In this document: piece by piece, positions 8,045 to 16,812 of the stretch
How positions within the stretch are numbered: position 1 is the first letter of the stretch
Layout of the letters: every line of letters begins with the position of its first letter
Assembly: GCF_010915725.1 (NCBI RefSeq)
Contig: NZ_JAAIJR010000008.1
Span: forward strand, 1 to 64,000
Direction of reading: 5' to 3'
DNA from: Thiorhodococcus mannitoliphagus
Lineage (GTDB): Bacteria; Pseudomonadota; Gammaproteobacteria; Chromatiales; Chromatiaceae
Length of the DNA stretch: 64,000 nucleotides
Notes under the pieces: model-generated
What the model saw: the letters and a program-made list of their open reading frames with translations, nothing else
What the model was told of the DNA's origin: nothing
Database searches by the model: none
Program-made: the position numbers and the translations under genes

Positions 8045-9595
8045 ATGACTGTCTTCGCCCGTACCTTGATCGGAGCGAGCCTCGCCTTGCCGCTGGCCGC
8101 CAATGCTGAGTCACTTGGTAACTATCCAAGCGACGCGACCTGCGAAGACGCTCGGAATCAGAGCTACGCGGAGGGATTCGCCGCCGGAGACGAGAACGGC
8201 TACAACCGCGGCTATCCGATTGGCTTCGGGGATGGCGCGGCTGCCCAGGTTGCTGCGTGCGTGGCCGATCCTCAGGGATGTGGCATCACGCTCGCTTCCT
8301 GTATCCCAGACGCCTCCTACGGCGAGACCGAACCCAACGACAACTTCATCACGGCCGACCCGCTCACGCTCGGCGCCCCCTTCTGGGGTCAAAACTATGG
8401 CGCGGCCGATCAGGATTGGTTCTACACCGAGACATCCGCGCCGAATCAGAATCTCATCGTCAACTTTTCGGTACCTGATTGGATTGAGGGTGTTAATCTC
8501 GTCACCGGAGTCCCTGCCATTTGGAACCTCTCTGTCCGCGACGCTGCGGGAAACGTCTTCGCCAACTTCAACACGAACGTGCTCGGGGCCGTCGAGAGTA
8601 CGCCGAATGCCGTGACTTACAATGTCACGCTCGGCTTAGTGGGCACCTACTATATCATGATCAAGCCAGTGACCGGCGATGAGAGCACGGCCTACACGTA
8701 TTCGCTCACAGCCTTCTTGCAAACCCCTGACTTCAATAACAATCAGCCGATTGTCGGATTCTACGATTCCGAGATTGAGCCTAATGATGTCCCGAGCCGA
8801 GCCAACCCGCTCGCAACCGGTGTGAGCATGTACGGTCTGATAAATCTCACCTTCAACACGCCGTTAGAATCTGAAGATACCTTCGTCTGGGGGCAAGGTG
8901 AGAATGACTGGTATGTGTACAACACGACAGGTAACGAAATCATCACCTTAGGCTTCTGCGCGAAAGAGAAGTGTGGTCCTGGTAACTGGTTTATCGAGGT
9001 CTATGATCAGGCCATGGCTCAACGTTGGGAAGCTGGCGAGAGCCGCAACACTTTGACGCCACTCATGGCATTCAACACCGACACGGTCGAAGACCCATCA
9101 GCGACTTACCGGATCGGGCTCAAGGATCCGGGCTACTACTTCATGCGGGTCAATCACAAACGCTTATTCGACGCGCCTTGTCTTCTGAATCAGTTCGTCT
9201 CGACAACCTCCGAAACCGGCTTTACCGGTTTCTGCGAATGTGCGGAGGGAAACTCCTGTTACATCCCTGCTGATTGCGCGGATGAGGAATTAGGGCTCCT
9301 TTGCAACAGCGTCCCGACCGATTGCGTCGTCGGCATCGAACCTGGGTGCGACTACATTGAGAATGTTCCGCCTGGATGCGGTGTTCCCGACGAGGAAGGT
9401 AATGTCGAACCCTGCGACACCTATCAGACCCAGGCGCGTTGCGCATGTAGCCAATTCGGCGGCGTTGTGCAGATCCCGGAGAACGAGTACAGCAGTCCTT
9501 ACAACTTCACCTGGCATGGAACCAAGCTACCCCCGAATACCCTCGATACGGATGCGTACGAGGACTATTTGAATCGGCCAAGTCCCTACAACTAG
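8045..9595 (+). CDS. Secreted Cys-rich protein with PPC-like domains
   Basis: A 516-residue protein with a clear Sec signal peptide (MTVFARTLIGASLALPLAANA). The mature part opens with a Gly/Tyr/Asn-rich stretch (YAEGFAAGDENGYNRGYP), followed by two domains that each begin with E-x-EPND (GETEPNDNF and SEIEPNDVP), the signature of bacterial pre-peptidase C-terminal (PPC) beta-sandwich domains. The last 130 residues hold more than a dozen cysteines, so the protein is likely disulfide-bonded outside the cytoplasm. No catalytic domain is recognised. The start is chosen for the signal peptide and the AGGGA upstream. GC content is clearly below that of the flanking genes. It could be a surface or adhesin-like protein; the function is unknown. 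Confidence 0.65.
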   Translation: MTVFARTLIGASLALPLAANAESLGNYPSDATCEDARNQSYAEGFAAGDENGYNRGYPIGFGDGAAAQVAACVADPQGCGITLASCIPDASYGETEPNDNFITADPLTLGAPFWGQNYGAADQDWFYTETSAPNQNLIVNFSVPDWIEGVNLVTGVPAIWNLSVRDAAGNVFANFNTNVLGAVESTPNAVTYNVTLGLVGTYYIMIKPVTGDESTAYTYSLTAFLQTPDFNNNQPIVGFYDSEIEPNDVPSRANPLATGVSMYGLINLTFNTPLESEDTFVWGQGENDWYVYNTTGNEIITLGFCAKEKCGPGNWFIEVYDQAMAQRWEAGESRNTLTPLMAFNTDTVEDPSATYRIGLKDPGYYFMRVNHKRLFDAPCLLNQFVSTTSETGFTGFCECAEGNSCYIPADCADEELGLLCNSVPTDCVVGIEPGCDYIENVPPGCGVPDEEGNVEPCDTYQTQARCACSQFGGVVQIPENEYSSPYNFTWHGTKLPPNTLDTDAYEDYLNRPSPYN

Positions 9596-9655
9596 GCGTC
9601 TCGTGCGAAGACTTCATAGAGTGTCCTAGAGGCGAGTCTCCTAGCGACCGGCATT

Positions 9656-9695
9656 GCCCTACTCATCTGACTTGAGTTTCACAGTTGAGTAGGGC
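9656..9695 (+). terminator. Hairpin after the secreted-protein gene
   Basis: GCCCTACTCA (9656-9665) pairs perfectly with TGAGTAGGGC (9686-9695) across a 20-nt loop, about 60 nt after the stop. There is no U-tract, so intrinsic termination is uncertain; it may be an mRNA-stabilising hairpin. Confidence 0.4.
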
Positions 9696-9806
9696 TCTCC
9701 CCGGAGCTGTCCCATTAGGCGCCCTCGGCGGCACGAACCGCATCGGTCCCGAGAGATCTCCCGCTCATCGCCCCCACTGCATCCTCTGATTCAACCGCAT
9801 GGCTGC

Positions 9807-9861
9807 TGGGAGCGGCGCCCCGCCGCGACGGACGCGCGGTCGCGACGGGGCGCCGCTCCCA
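9807..9861. repeat. REP-like palindrome, copy 1
   Basis: A 55-nt imperfect palindrome beginning TGGGAGCGGCGCCCCGCC and ending GGGGCGCCGCTCCCA. The same arms occur at 62335-62399, and a decayed version at 53772-53827. It sits in the 496-nt gap between the secreted protein and pip; the rest of that gap shows nothing else recognisable. Confidence 0.7.
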
Positions 9862-10091
9862 CGTCGCGTTGTCTGAAGGTGCAGGGTGTCGACTCAAGCG
9901 ACTAGGCGGTCCGATGATCATCTTCTTCGCGTCCTTTCCTTCTTTGCGGGTCCAATGATCGGACATCGACTGCGAATCGCAGTCGAGCAACCAAGGAGCG
10001 GAGCATGCTGAGCACTCGGCAGCGCGGGCATGCCTTGGGTAAGCTCTGCGACGCTCTACACGCACCCCAATGCCTGAAGATCGACAACCGC

Positions 10092-11054
10092 ATGGATACC
10101 ACTGAGTCAGCGCTCTACCCTATCACCGACCCCTTTGTGACCCACGAGATCGTCGTGGACAACGGACACCGACTCTATGTCGAGGAGTGCGGACGTCCGG
10201 ACGGCATCCCCGCCCTTTTCCTGCACGGCGGCCCAGGTGCTGGCTGCGAGCCGGCCCATCGCGGCTTCTTCGATCCGACGCGCTATCGCGCCGTGCTCTT
10301 CGACCAGCGCGGCTGCGGCCGCTCCGTGCCGCATGCGTCGCTGAATGCGAACACCACCTGGGACCTGGTCTCGGACATTGAGACGATTCGCCAACAGCTC
10401 GGCATCGACCGCTGGCTGGTCTTCGGCGGCTCTTGGGGCTCGACCCTGGCACTGTCCTACGCCGAGACGCATCCGGAACGCGTCTCTGCCCTGGTGGTAC
10501 GCGGTATCTTCCTCTGTCGGGATGAGGAGATTCGCTGGTTCTATCAGGAGGGCGCGAGCTGGGTCTATCCGGATTTCTGGCGAGACTTTCTGGCCCCTAT
10601 CCCTGCCTCAGAGCAAGACGACTTGCTCACGGCATACCACAAGCGGCTGACGAGCGAGGACGAACAGCTGCGCATGGAGGCCGCGCAGGCCTGGTCGATC
10701 TGGGAAGGACGCACGGCCACGATGCTCGGCAATCCGAATGTCGAGGCCCACTTCGCCGACTCCCATGTCGCCCTGAGCCTGGCGCGGATCGAGTGCCACT
10801 ACTTCGTGAATCAGTCATTCCTGGCACCCGGCCAGCTGCTGCGCGACGCGCATCGGCTGGCCGAGATTCCCGGCGTCATCGTCCAGGGGCGCTATGACCT
10901 CATCTGTCCCATGCGTTCGGCCTGGGAGTTGCACCAGGCGTGGCCGGGCGCCGAGCTGCAGGTGATCGCGGACGCCGGACATTCGGCCTTCGAGCCCGGC
11001 ATCCGGCGCGCCCTGGTCGCCGCGACCGACCGCTTCGCTCGAGCGCTCGGATGA
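10092..11054 (+). CDS. pip: Proline iminopeptidase
   Basis: A 320-residue alpha/beta-hydrolase, the usual length for this family. It removes N-terminal proline from peptides in the cytosol. Visible features are the oxyanion loop HGGPG (45-49), DQRGCGRS after strand 4, nucleophile elbow GGSWGS with Ser114, the acid in GRYDLICP and the base His in [10 protein letters not shown]. The start at 10092 ([10 protein letters not shown]) gives the family length; a longer in-frame extension from 10005 lacks similarity. Its stop overlaps dtd by ATGA. Confidence 0.93.
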   Translation: MDTTESALYPITDPFVTHEIVVDNGHRLYVEECGRPDGIPALFLHGGPGAGCEPAHRGFFDPTRYRAVLFDQRGCGRSVPHASLNANTTWDLVSDIETIRQQLGIDRWLVFGGSWGSTLALSYAETHPERVSALVVRGIFLCRDEEIRWFYQEGASWVYPDFWRDFLAPIPASEQDDLLTAYHKRLTSEDEQLRMEAAQAWSIWEGRTATMLGNPNVEAHFADSHVALSLARIECHYFVNQSFLAPGQLLRDAHRLAEIPGVIVQGRYDLICPMRSAWELHQAWPGAELQVIADAGHSAFEPGIRRALVAATDRFARALG

Positions 11055-11488
11055 TCGGGCTGCTGCAGCGGGTCACTCAGGCCGAGGTCACAGTGGATGG
11101 TGAGCGCATCGGGGCCATTGGGGCAGGTCTGATGGTCCTGGTCGGGGTGCAGAAGGGCGACACCGAGACGCGTGCCGACCGGCTGCTCGAGCGCCTCTTG
11201 GGCTATCGCGTCTTTGCGGATGCCGATGACCGCATGAATCTCAGCCTGGGCGACATCGACGGCGGCCTCTTGCTGGTGCCGCAGTTCACGCTGGCGGCCA
11301 ACACGAAAAAGGGCAGGCGCGCCAGCTTCACCTCAGCCGCACCGCCCGACGAGGGTGAGCGGCTGTTCGATTATCTGGTCTCACGGTCCGCTGCCGCCCA
11401 CACCAAGGTTGAGACTGGCCGCTTCGGCGCGGATATGAAGGTCAGCCTGATCAACGACGGTCCCGTGACCTTTTGGCTGGAGACATGA
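11051..11488 (+). CDS. dtd: D-aminoacyl-tRNA deacylase
   Basis: A 145-residue protein of standard DTD length. It hydrolyses D-aminoacyl-tRNAs (and Gly-tRNA-Ala) to keep D-amino acids out of translation. Seen: N-terminal [18 protein letters not shown], the [17 protein letters not shown] segment, where most members have SQFTL with the catalytic Thr retained here, and the C-terminal [11 protein letters not shown] carrying the Gly-cis-Pro chirality motif. Coupled to pip by a four-base overlap, a common pairing in gammaproteobacteria. Confidence 0.95.
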   Translation: MIGLLQRVTQAEVTVDGERIGAIGAGLMVLVGVQKGDTETRADRLLERLLGYRVFADADDRMNLSLGDIDGGLLLVPQFTLAANTKKGRRASFTSAAPPDEGERLFDYLVSRSAAAHTKVETGRFGADMKVSLINDGPVTFWLET

Positions 11489-11667
11489 GGCCAGCATTCG
11501 CATCCCGGGGCGCTGGCTCCGTCTCGCGACGGACACTATGATGTTGGTCCTTGATGCGCGATCCGTGACGTCGGGCTCGATGATTGGACCGTCCAATGCG
11601 ATGTACTGGTCGATCGACGGGGCGCTGTCGGCTCGTAATGGGATATCCAAATCCGGAGGCCCCGCTG

Positions 11668-13548
11668 ATGGACCATGCGGTCCAACGCTGTACTGAGATC
11701 TACGCCATCGACCGTTGGGGCGAAGGCTATTTCGGCATCAATGAGCAGGGGCATCTCTGCGCGCGCCCGGACCCAAGGAGCGCGACGGAGATCGATCTCG
11801 CCCAACTCTCAGAGGAGATCGCCGAGGCGGGACTCGCGCTTCCGGTGCTGGTGCGCTTCAGCGACATCCTGCGTCACCGCGTGCGCTCCCTTCATCAAGC
11901 CTTTGCGGATGCGAGTGCGCACTGCGGCTATCAAGGGGGCTATCAGCCCGTCTATCCGATCAAGGTCAACCAGCAGGCCGGTGTCGTCCGCGAGATCCTG
12001 CACTCGGGCGACGCGGGTCTGGAGGCGGGCAGCAAGCCTGAGCTGATGGCCGTGCTTGCCCTGTCGCCGCCGGGCGGCCTGGTCATCTGCAACGGCTATA
12101 AGGATCGGGAGTACATTCGTCTGGCCTTGATCGGCCGGCGGCTGGGGCTGCGTGTCTACCTGGTGATCGAGAAGCCCTCCGAGGTGCCGCTCATCTTGGA
12201 GGAGGCGGAGCGGCTGGGCGTCGAGCCCCTGCTTGGTGTGCGCGTGCGCTTGGCGGCGGCGGCGGCGGGCAACTGGCAGAGTTCCGGTGGCGAAAAGGCC
12301 AAGTTCGGCCTCGCCGCCAATCAGATTCTGCAGCTGGTGAGCACGTTGGCGGAGGCCGACCGACTGGACTGGCTCTGCCTGCTGCATGCGCATCTCGGCT
12401 CGCAGATTCCGAGTCTTCAGGACATTCGCGCCGGCGCCGCCGAGCTGGTGCGCTTCTATGCCGAGCTGCGCCGCCTGGGCGCACCCATCGGCATCATCGA
12501 CGTCGGCGGCGGTCTCGGGGTCGACTACGAAGGGACACGCACCCGCAACTACTGCTCGGTGAACTATGGGCTCGATGGCTATGCCGCGGCGATCGTCACC
12601 ACCATTGCCGAGGAGTGTCGGCGCGACGGGCTTCCCGAACCGCATCTGCTGAGTGAGTCCGGGCGGGCCATGACGGCCCATCACGCCGTGCTCATCACCA
12701 ATGTCATCGACCGCGAGCACGCGAGCGGCCAAGCTGTCGAGCCGCGCAGCGACGAGACGGATGCCACGCTGACCGCGCTCAGCCAGCAGCTGCGGATCGC
12801 AGCCAAGGGGTCACCGCAGGAGATCTATGCCGAGTCCCGCGAGCTGCTGCACGCTGCCCGCGAGCGATTTGCGCAAAACAGGCTGGACCTGGTCGGCCGG
12901 GCACGCGCGGAAGAACTCTTCTTCGCCATCTGCCGCGCGCTCGCCGGGCGATTGGATCCGGGCATCCGCCGGCATCGCGAGCTGGCGGATGAGGTCAACG
13001 CACTCCTGGCGGACAAGCTGTTCTGTAATTTCTCGCTGTTCCAGTCTTTGCCCGACATCTGGGCGCTGGATCAAATCTTCCCCATCGTGCCGATTCAGCG
13101 GCTCGACGAGAAGCCGACCTCGCGCGCCGTGGTGCATGACCTGACCTGCGACTCGGATGGCTGCATCGCGCACTACGTCGACGAGGGCGGCATCGAGGCC
13201 AGCCTACCCGTGCATGCCGACGCCGGCACGCGCGAGCCCTATCTGCTCGGTTTCTTCATGGTCGGGGCCTATCAGGAGATCCTGGGCGACATCCACAACC
13301 TCTTCGGCGACACGGATGCCGTCAACGTGGAGTTGGACCCGAGCGCCCCGCGCGGCTACCGCCTGCTTGAGGCCGAGCGCGGCGACACCACGGATGAGCT
13401 ACTGAGCTACGTCCACTTCGAGCCGCGCGCCTTGCTGACCCAATACAGGCGCAAGCTGGAGGCAACGGGGCTGGACCGCCCCACGCGCGAGCGCCTCTTC
13501 GTCGAACTCAAGGCTGGACTCTATGGCTACACTTATCTTGAGACCTGA
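11668..13548 (+). CDS. speA: Biosynthetic arginine decarboxylase
   Basis: A 626-residue fold-III PLP enzyme that converts arginine to agmatine and CO2, the first step of the agmatine route to putrescine. PLP lysine K99 lies in YPIKVNQQ; further landmarks are LHAHLGSQI, IDVGGGLGVDYEG and the C-terminal DLTCDSDG region. The start at 11668 has a GGAGG 8 nt upstream; upstream in-frame ATGs (11584, 11638) lack one. The length matches E. coli SpeA. Cytosolic or periplasmic location cannot be told, but no signal peptide is seen. Confidence 0.95.
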   Translation: MDHAVQRCTEIYAIDRWGEGYFGINEQGHLCARPDPRSATEIDLAQLSEEIAEAGLALPVLVRFSDILRHRVRSLHQAFADASAHCGYQGGYQPVYPIKVNQQAGVVREILHSGDAGLEAGSKPELMAVLALSPPGGLVICNGYKDREYIRLALIGRRLGLRVYLVIEKPSEVPLILEEAERLGVEPLLGVRVRLAAAAAGNWQSSGGEKAKFGLAANQILQLVSTLAEADRLDWLCLLHAHLGSQIPSLQDIRAGAAELVRFYAELRRLGAPIGIIDVGGGLGVDYEGTRTRNYCSVNYGLDGYAAAIVTTIAEECRRDGLPEPHLLSESGRAMTAHHAVLITNVIDREHASGQAVEPRSDETDATLTALSQQLRIAAKGSPQEIYAESRELLHAARERFAQNRLDLVGRARAEELFFAICRALAGRLDPGIRRHRELADEVNALLADKLFCNFSLFQSLPDIWALDQIFPIVPIQRLDEKPTSRAVVHDLTCDSDGCIAHYVDEGGIEASLPVHADAGTREPYLLGFFMVGAYQEILGDIHNLFGDTDAVNVELDPSAPRGYRLLEAERGDTTDELLSYVHFEPRALLTQYRRKLEATGLDRPTRERLFVELKAGLYGYTYLET

Positions 13549-13562
13549 TCGGAGCGCCCGAG

Positions 13563-13736
13563 ATGTGTACTGCAATTCCCTTGGGGCAGTGTGGCGGCGA
13601 GGCCGGCAGCCGCTTGGTTCGCTCTCTGCGTGAGCGCCCGCCGCGCAGCGTCAGCTTCGCACTCTCTGCCCGCTTATTGGCGTTGATCCCTGGCCGCGGA
13701 CGGCTGCTCGGCGCCCAGTCCTGGGGGGTCGCCTGA
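13563..13736 (+). CDS. Small reading frame with HypC-like N-terminus, coupled to hypA
   Basis: A 57-codon frame not usually called, starting MCTAIPLGQCGGE. The MC-x-AIP start is the hallmark of HypC/HupF hydrogenase chaperones, where Cys2 is essential, but the remaining sequence (Arg/Leu/Ser-rich, ending AQSWGVA) does not resemble the HypC beta-barrel and is too short (HypC is about 80-100 residues). GGAG lies 8 nt upstream of the ATG, and the stop overlaps the hypA start (TGATG). It may be a diverged chaperone, a decayed hypC, or a leader peptide that couples translation of hypA. Confidence 0.4.
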   Translation: MCTAIPLGQCGGEAGSRLVRSLRERPPRSVSFALSARLLALIPGRGRLLGAQSWGVA

Positions 13737-14137
13737 TGCACGAGCTGTCGCTTTGTCAGGCGCTGCTCGATCAGGTCGAGCGCGTCGCCCAGGACCACGG
13801 GGCGACGCGGGTGGACCGCATCCTGCTCAAGGTCGGCCCCTTGTCTGGCGTCGAGCCAAGCCTTCTACAGCATGCCTATCCGCTCGCGGCCGCTGGGACC
13901 ATCGCCGAGGCCGCCGAGTTAGTGATCGAGCCGGCCGAGGTGCGCGTGCGCTGCCTTGACTGCGGCGCGGAGACGGACGCTCAGCCGAACCGGCTGCTTT
14001 GCGGCGCTTGCGACAGCTTCAAGACGCGTCTAATCAGCGGTGACGAGATGCTGCTGGCAAACCTCGAGCTGACCATTCCGGACGACGAGCCGACCGTCGG
14101 AGTGCCGACCGATGCATTTCACCAAAGGAAGCGCTGA
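13736..14137 (+). CDS. hypA: Hydrogenase nickel-insertion protein HypA
   Basis: A 133-residue protein of family length. HypA binds Ni through the N-terminal MHE motif (His2, Glu3 present) and is stabilised by a zinc site of two Cys pairs, seen here as CLDC and CGAC around residues 77-98. It delivers nickel, with HypB, to the large subunit of NiFe hydrogenases. It is followed 176 nt later by hypB. The rest of the hyp set is not in the window. Confidence 0.93.
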   Translation: MHELSLCQALLDQVERVAQDHGATRVDRILLKVGPLSGVEPSLLQHAYPLAAAGTIAEAAELVIEPAEVRVRCLDCGAETDAQPNRLLCGACDSFKTRLISGDEMLLANLELTIPDDEPTVGVPTDAFHQRKR

Positions 14138-14313
14138 TCGAAAATGCGGTTTCCGAGTCACTGCATGTTCCAGCGCTCGGACGCTTGAAAATGGAGGGTC
14201 ATCCATGGCCCAGACGAGAAACGCAATCAGTCTGCGTTTCCTTAGGATGACAGAAATGCTAAACCTCAATGAGACGATGACGTACACTGCCGTTTTCGCT
14301 GGGAGATGCCTAT

Positions 14314-15207
14314 ATGTGCGACACCTGCGGCTGCAATATCACACCTGGTAACGAGCACCTCGTCCGCGGCGAGGGCAAGCACGCTAAGACTGCGGATGGT
14401 CGTGCAGCGGTCACCGTGCTCCAGGGACTCCTCTCCGAGAACGACCACCAGGCCTCTCACAATCGCGAGCATTTCGACCGTCGCGGGGTCTTGGCCTTGA
14501 ACCTCATGTCATCGCCCGGCGCGGGCAAGACCAGCTTGCTCGAGGCGACCATCGAGGCGCTTGGCGAGCATATCGGCATCGCCGTCATCGAGGGCGACCT
14601 GGAGACCGAGAACGATGCCGAGCGCATCCGCGCCAAGGGCGTGCAGGCGGTCCAGATCGCAACTGGCAGCGCCTGTCACCTTGATGCGCACCTCGTCCAC
14701 GACGCGCTGCACCGCCTCGACCTGAGCCACATCGATATTCTCTTCATCGAGAACGTGGGCAACCTGGTCTGTCCCGCGAGCTTCGACCTTGGTCAGCATC
14801 GTAACGTGACGCTGCTGTCCGTGCCCGAGGGCGACGACAAGCCGGCGAAGTACCCCGTCATGTTCAGGGCTGCGGACCTAGTGCTCTGTACCAAGACCGA
14901 CCTGCTTCCTCACATGCCGGAGTTCCAACCGGAGCGGGCCGAGCGCTACCTGCGCGATCTCGCCAGCACCGCTCCCTTCGAGGCCGTGTCAAGCCGCGCC
15001 TCCGGCGATCTGTCGGCCTGGCTTCAGTGGCTGCAGGACGAGTTGCACGCCCAACGCTCGCGCCTCGAACTCGGCCGGACGATCCGGCCGAACATCCAGA
15101 AGGACGGCGAGCGTCTACACGCGGCCCATGACGCCAAGGACCATCATCACCATCACCACCACGAGCATCACGCAGGGCATCATCACCCCAAAGTGACGGC
15201 TGAGTAG
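14314..15207 (+). CDS. hypB: Hydrogenase nickel-incorporation GTPase HypB
   Basis: A 297-residue protein. The N-terminal MCDTCGC is the high-affinity Ni-binding CxxCGC motif; the G-domain has Walker A SSPGAGKTS, EGDLETENDA, ENVGNLVCP and a guanine motif reading TKTD where NKxD is usual. The extreme C-terminus is His-rich (a run of seven His followed by further HH pairs), a nickel-storage tail that in other species sits near the N-terminus. The start has GGGAG 8 nt upstream. A small hairpin (GAAACGCA/TGCGTTTC, 14218-14240) lies in the gap after hypA. Confidence 0.93.
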   Translation: MCDTCGCNITPGNEHLVRGEGKHAKTADGRAAVTVLQGLLSENDHQASHNREHFDRRGVLALNLMSSPGAGKTSLLEATIEALGEHIGIAVIEGDLETENDAERIRAKGVQAVQIATGSACHLDAHLVHDALHRLDLSHIDILFIENVGNLVCPASFDLGQHRNVTLLSVPEGDDKPAKYPVMFRAADLVLCTKTDLLPHMPEFQPERAERYLRDLASTAPFEAVSSRASGDLSAWLQWLQDELHAQRSRLELGRTIRPNIQKDGERLHAAHDAKDHHHHHHHEHHAGHHHPKVTAE

Positions 15208-15212
15208 CTCAC

Positions 15213-15326
15213 CACCTATCGGTTTTATGTAGCCAGGGCTTCCAGCCCTGGCAAACCAGGCCAGGATGGCCTGGCTACGCAGGCTTGGAGCGGCTGTTCC
15301 GGTTGATTTCGGGAAACCGATAGGTG
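15213..15326. repeat. MITE-like element with 13-bp terminal inverted repeats and nested hairpins
   Basis: CACCTATCGGTTT (15213-15225) is matched inverted by AAACCGATAGGTG (15314-15326). Within it, GTAGCCAGG (15229-15237) pairs with CCTGGCTAC (15270-15278), and CCAGGGCT with AGCCCTGG. It begins 6 nt after the hypB stop, so it may also act as a 3' hairpin for that mRNA. Confidence 0.6.
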
Positions 15327-15605
15327 TTGAGGGCTGAGTAGAGCGCCACTTGACGCGCTTCCAGTGCGGAGTAAGCACGGACCAGTCCTCGCACTGCCGC
15401 CAGCGCCCAAGCATGCAGTGGTCGCGAAGTCCTGTTGTCGAGTCCTTGGCGGACGCGATCTCAGGACGACAAAGCATCGACAGCGTCCCAAGGGGGCCTG
15501 AGCGCAGGCCCCATGGACAAATCGTTACTTAGCGTCTACATAGAAAGACTCGGAAATAACGAGCACTACAATCGAACGAGCACTACTATCGGAGGATTCG
15601 CGGCT

Positions 15606-16067
15606 GTGTCTGTAAAGCCCTACAAAGCCCTTTCTGTCTTGACCCTGACCACGGCGGCCACCTTGATGGCCTTCGCCCCGGTAAGCCAAGCCTTCAACTT
15701 CGGCAACATGATGAACCCGAGCCGCTGGATGGGGGGCAACAACGACCGCTACGACGATCGCTACGATGAGCCTTACTGGGGCGGACCCTATGGCGGCGGC
15801 TATGGCTACCCTGGCGCCTACGGCTCTCCCTATGGCATGCCCTACGGTGCTCCGGGCTTCGGGATGCCGCCAGCCGGCTACGGCGCACCGGGCTACGGAG
15901 TCGCTCCCGCGGCGCCTCAGGCTGCACCCCAGGCAGCCTCCAGCAACAGCGCTGAGGTCGAGGCACTCAAGCGACGCATCGAAGAACTCGAGGCAAAGCA
16001 GCAGAGCCAGCCAGCCGCCAATGAATGGCCGTCAGCACCCGCGTTTCGTCCCATGAATCAATACTAA
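15606..16067 (+). CDS. Sulfur globule protein-like exported Gly/Tyr/Pro-rich protein
   Basis: A 153-residue protein with a Sec signal peptide (ALSVLTLTTAATLMAFAPVSQA). The mature part starts FNFGNMMNPSRWMGG, then a Tyr/Gly/Pro low-complexity region (YGGGYGYPGAYGSPYG), and ends with a short coiled coil (VEALKRRIEELEAKQQ). Sulfur globule envelope proteins of purple sulfur bacteria (Sgp family) are small exported proteins of this composition that coat periplasmic sulfur deposits. The GTG start at 15606 is preferred: GGAGG lies 10 nt upstream and the signal peptide is then correctly placed. Followed by an intrinsic terminator, so probably monocistronic. The Sgp assignment is by composition and motif, not alignment. 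Confidence 0.65.
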   Translation: MSVKPYKALSVLTLTTAATLMAFAPVSQAFNFGNMMNPSRWMGGNNDRYDDRYDEPYWGGPYGGGYGYPGAYGSPYGMPYGAPGFGMPPAGYGAPGYGVAPAAPQAAPQAASSNSAEVEALKRRIEELEAKQQSQPAANEWPSAPAFRPMNQY

Positions 16068-16094
16068 TTCGTGCTGAAGACTCCAGTCGGCAAG

Positions 16095-16117
16095 CCCCGC
16101 CACAGCGCGGGGTTTTT
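16095..16117 (+). terminator. Intrinsic terminator after the sulfur globule-like gene
   Basis: CCCCGC and GCGGGG arms around CACAGC, followed by five Ts; it starts 27 nt after the stop codon. Confidence 0.85.
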
Positions 16118-16279
16118 CATTCCGGACGCGCTCAGCGCTCACCCCCAGTCATCTGATCGCCGCGAGGGTCCGCTCCTGATACCATTCCGCAATCAATCTG
16201 GCGGACCCCAACCGCGCCCCGGCACCTGGTCCGGGCGCTCAGCGTGGCCCGAGAATCATCGACAAGGACAGGGGAAACC

Positions 16280-16756
16280 ATGATGCAGCTCACTCGCGCC
16301 CTGCTCGCCGTGGCTTTGGTCAGCGTGCTCATCCAACCGGTAAGCTCCGCAGAGCCGGGCTATGCCCGCTACAGCACGGATGCCCCCTTCGAGGACGTCA
16401 TGGACGGACTGCGAGCCGCCATCCAAGAGCGTGGCCTTTATATCAACGAGATCATGGACATGGCCGGAATGCTGCAGCGAACGGGCGAAGATCTCGGGCT
16501 GGGTACGCCGGCCTATACCCAGGCCAAATCCGTCCAGTTCTGCAGCGCCATACTCTCTCACGAAATGACGATCGAGAGCCCTGTACGCATCGTCAATTGC
16601 CCCTTCATCATCAGCGTCTATGAGAAGACCGGCGAATCCGGCACGACCTATGTCGCGCATCGAGAGATTTCGGCTCAAGAGCAGGAATCCAGTCCGGCGA
16701 TGCGGAAGGTCGCAAAGATGCTGAAGGATGTGGCCGAGGCTGCAATCGCCTGGTGA
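16280..16756 (+). CDS. Exported DUF302 domain protein
   Basis: A 158-residue protein with a signal peptide (MMQLTRALLAVALVSVLIQPVSSA) and a DUF302 domain: FEDVMDGLRAAIQERG, an internal QFCSAI, and IVNCPFIISVYE near the end. DUF302 proteins are common in sulfur oxidisers and often lie beside sulfur or metal genes, but no biochemical role is established. AGGGGA upstream supports the ATG at 16280. The 160-nt gap before it holds no clear promoter. Confidence 0.8.
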   Translation: MMQLTRALLAVALVSVLIQPVSSAEPGYARYSTDAPFEDVMDGLRAAIQERGLYINEIMDMAGMLQRTGEDLGLGTPAYTQAKSVQFCSAILSHEMTIESPVRIVNCPFIISVYEKTGESGTTYVAHREISAQEQESSPAMRKVAKMLKDVAEAAIAW

Positions 16757-16812
16757 GCCTCGCAGCCCTGCCGACCTTGAAGACAGCGCGATCACGAGCA
16801 AGGTAAGGCCGG

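Noticed and set aside
14218-14240. GAAACGCA/TGCGTTTC hairpin between hypA and hypB as a terminator
   Set aside because: It has no U-tract and hypB is expected to be co-expressed with hypA; a small processing hairpin is equally likely.
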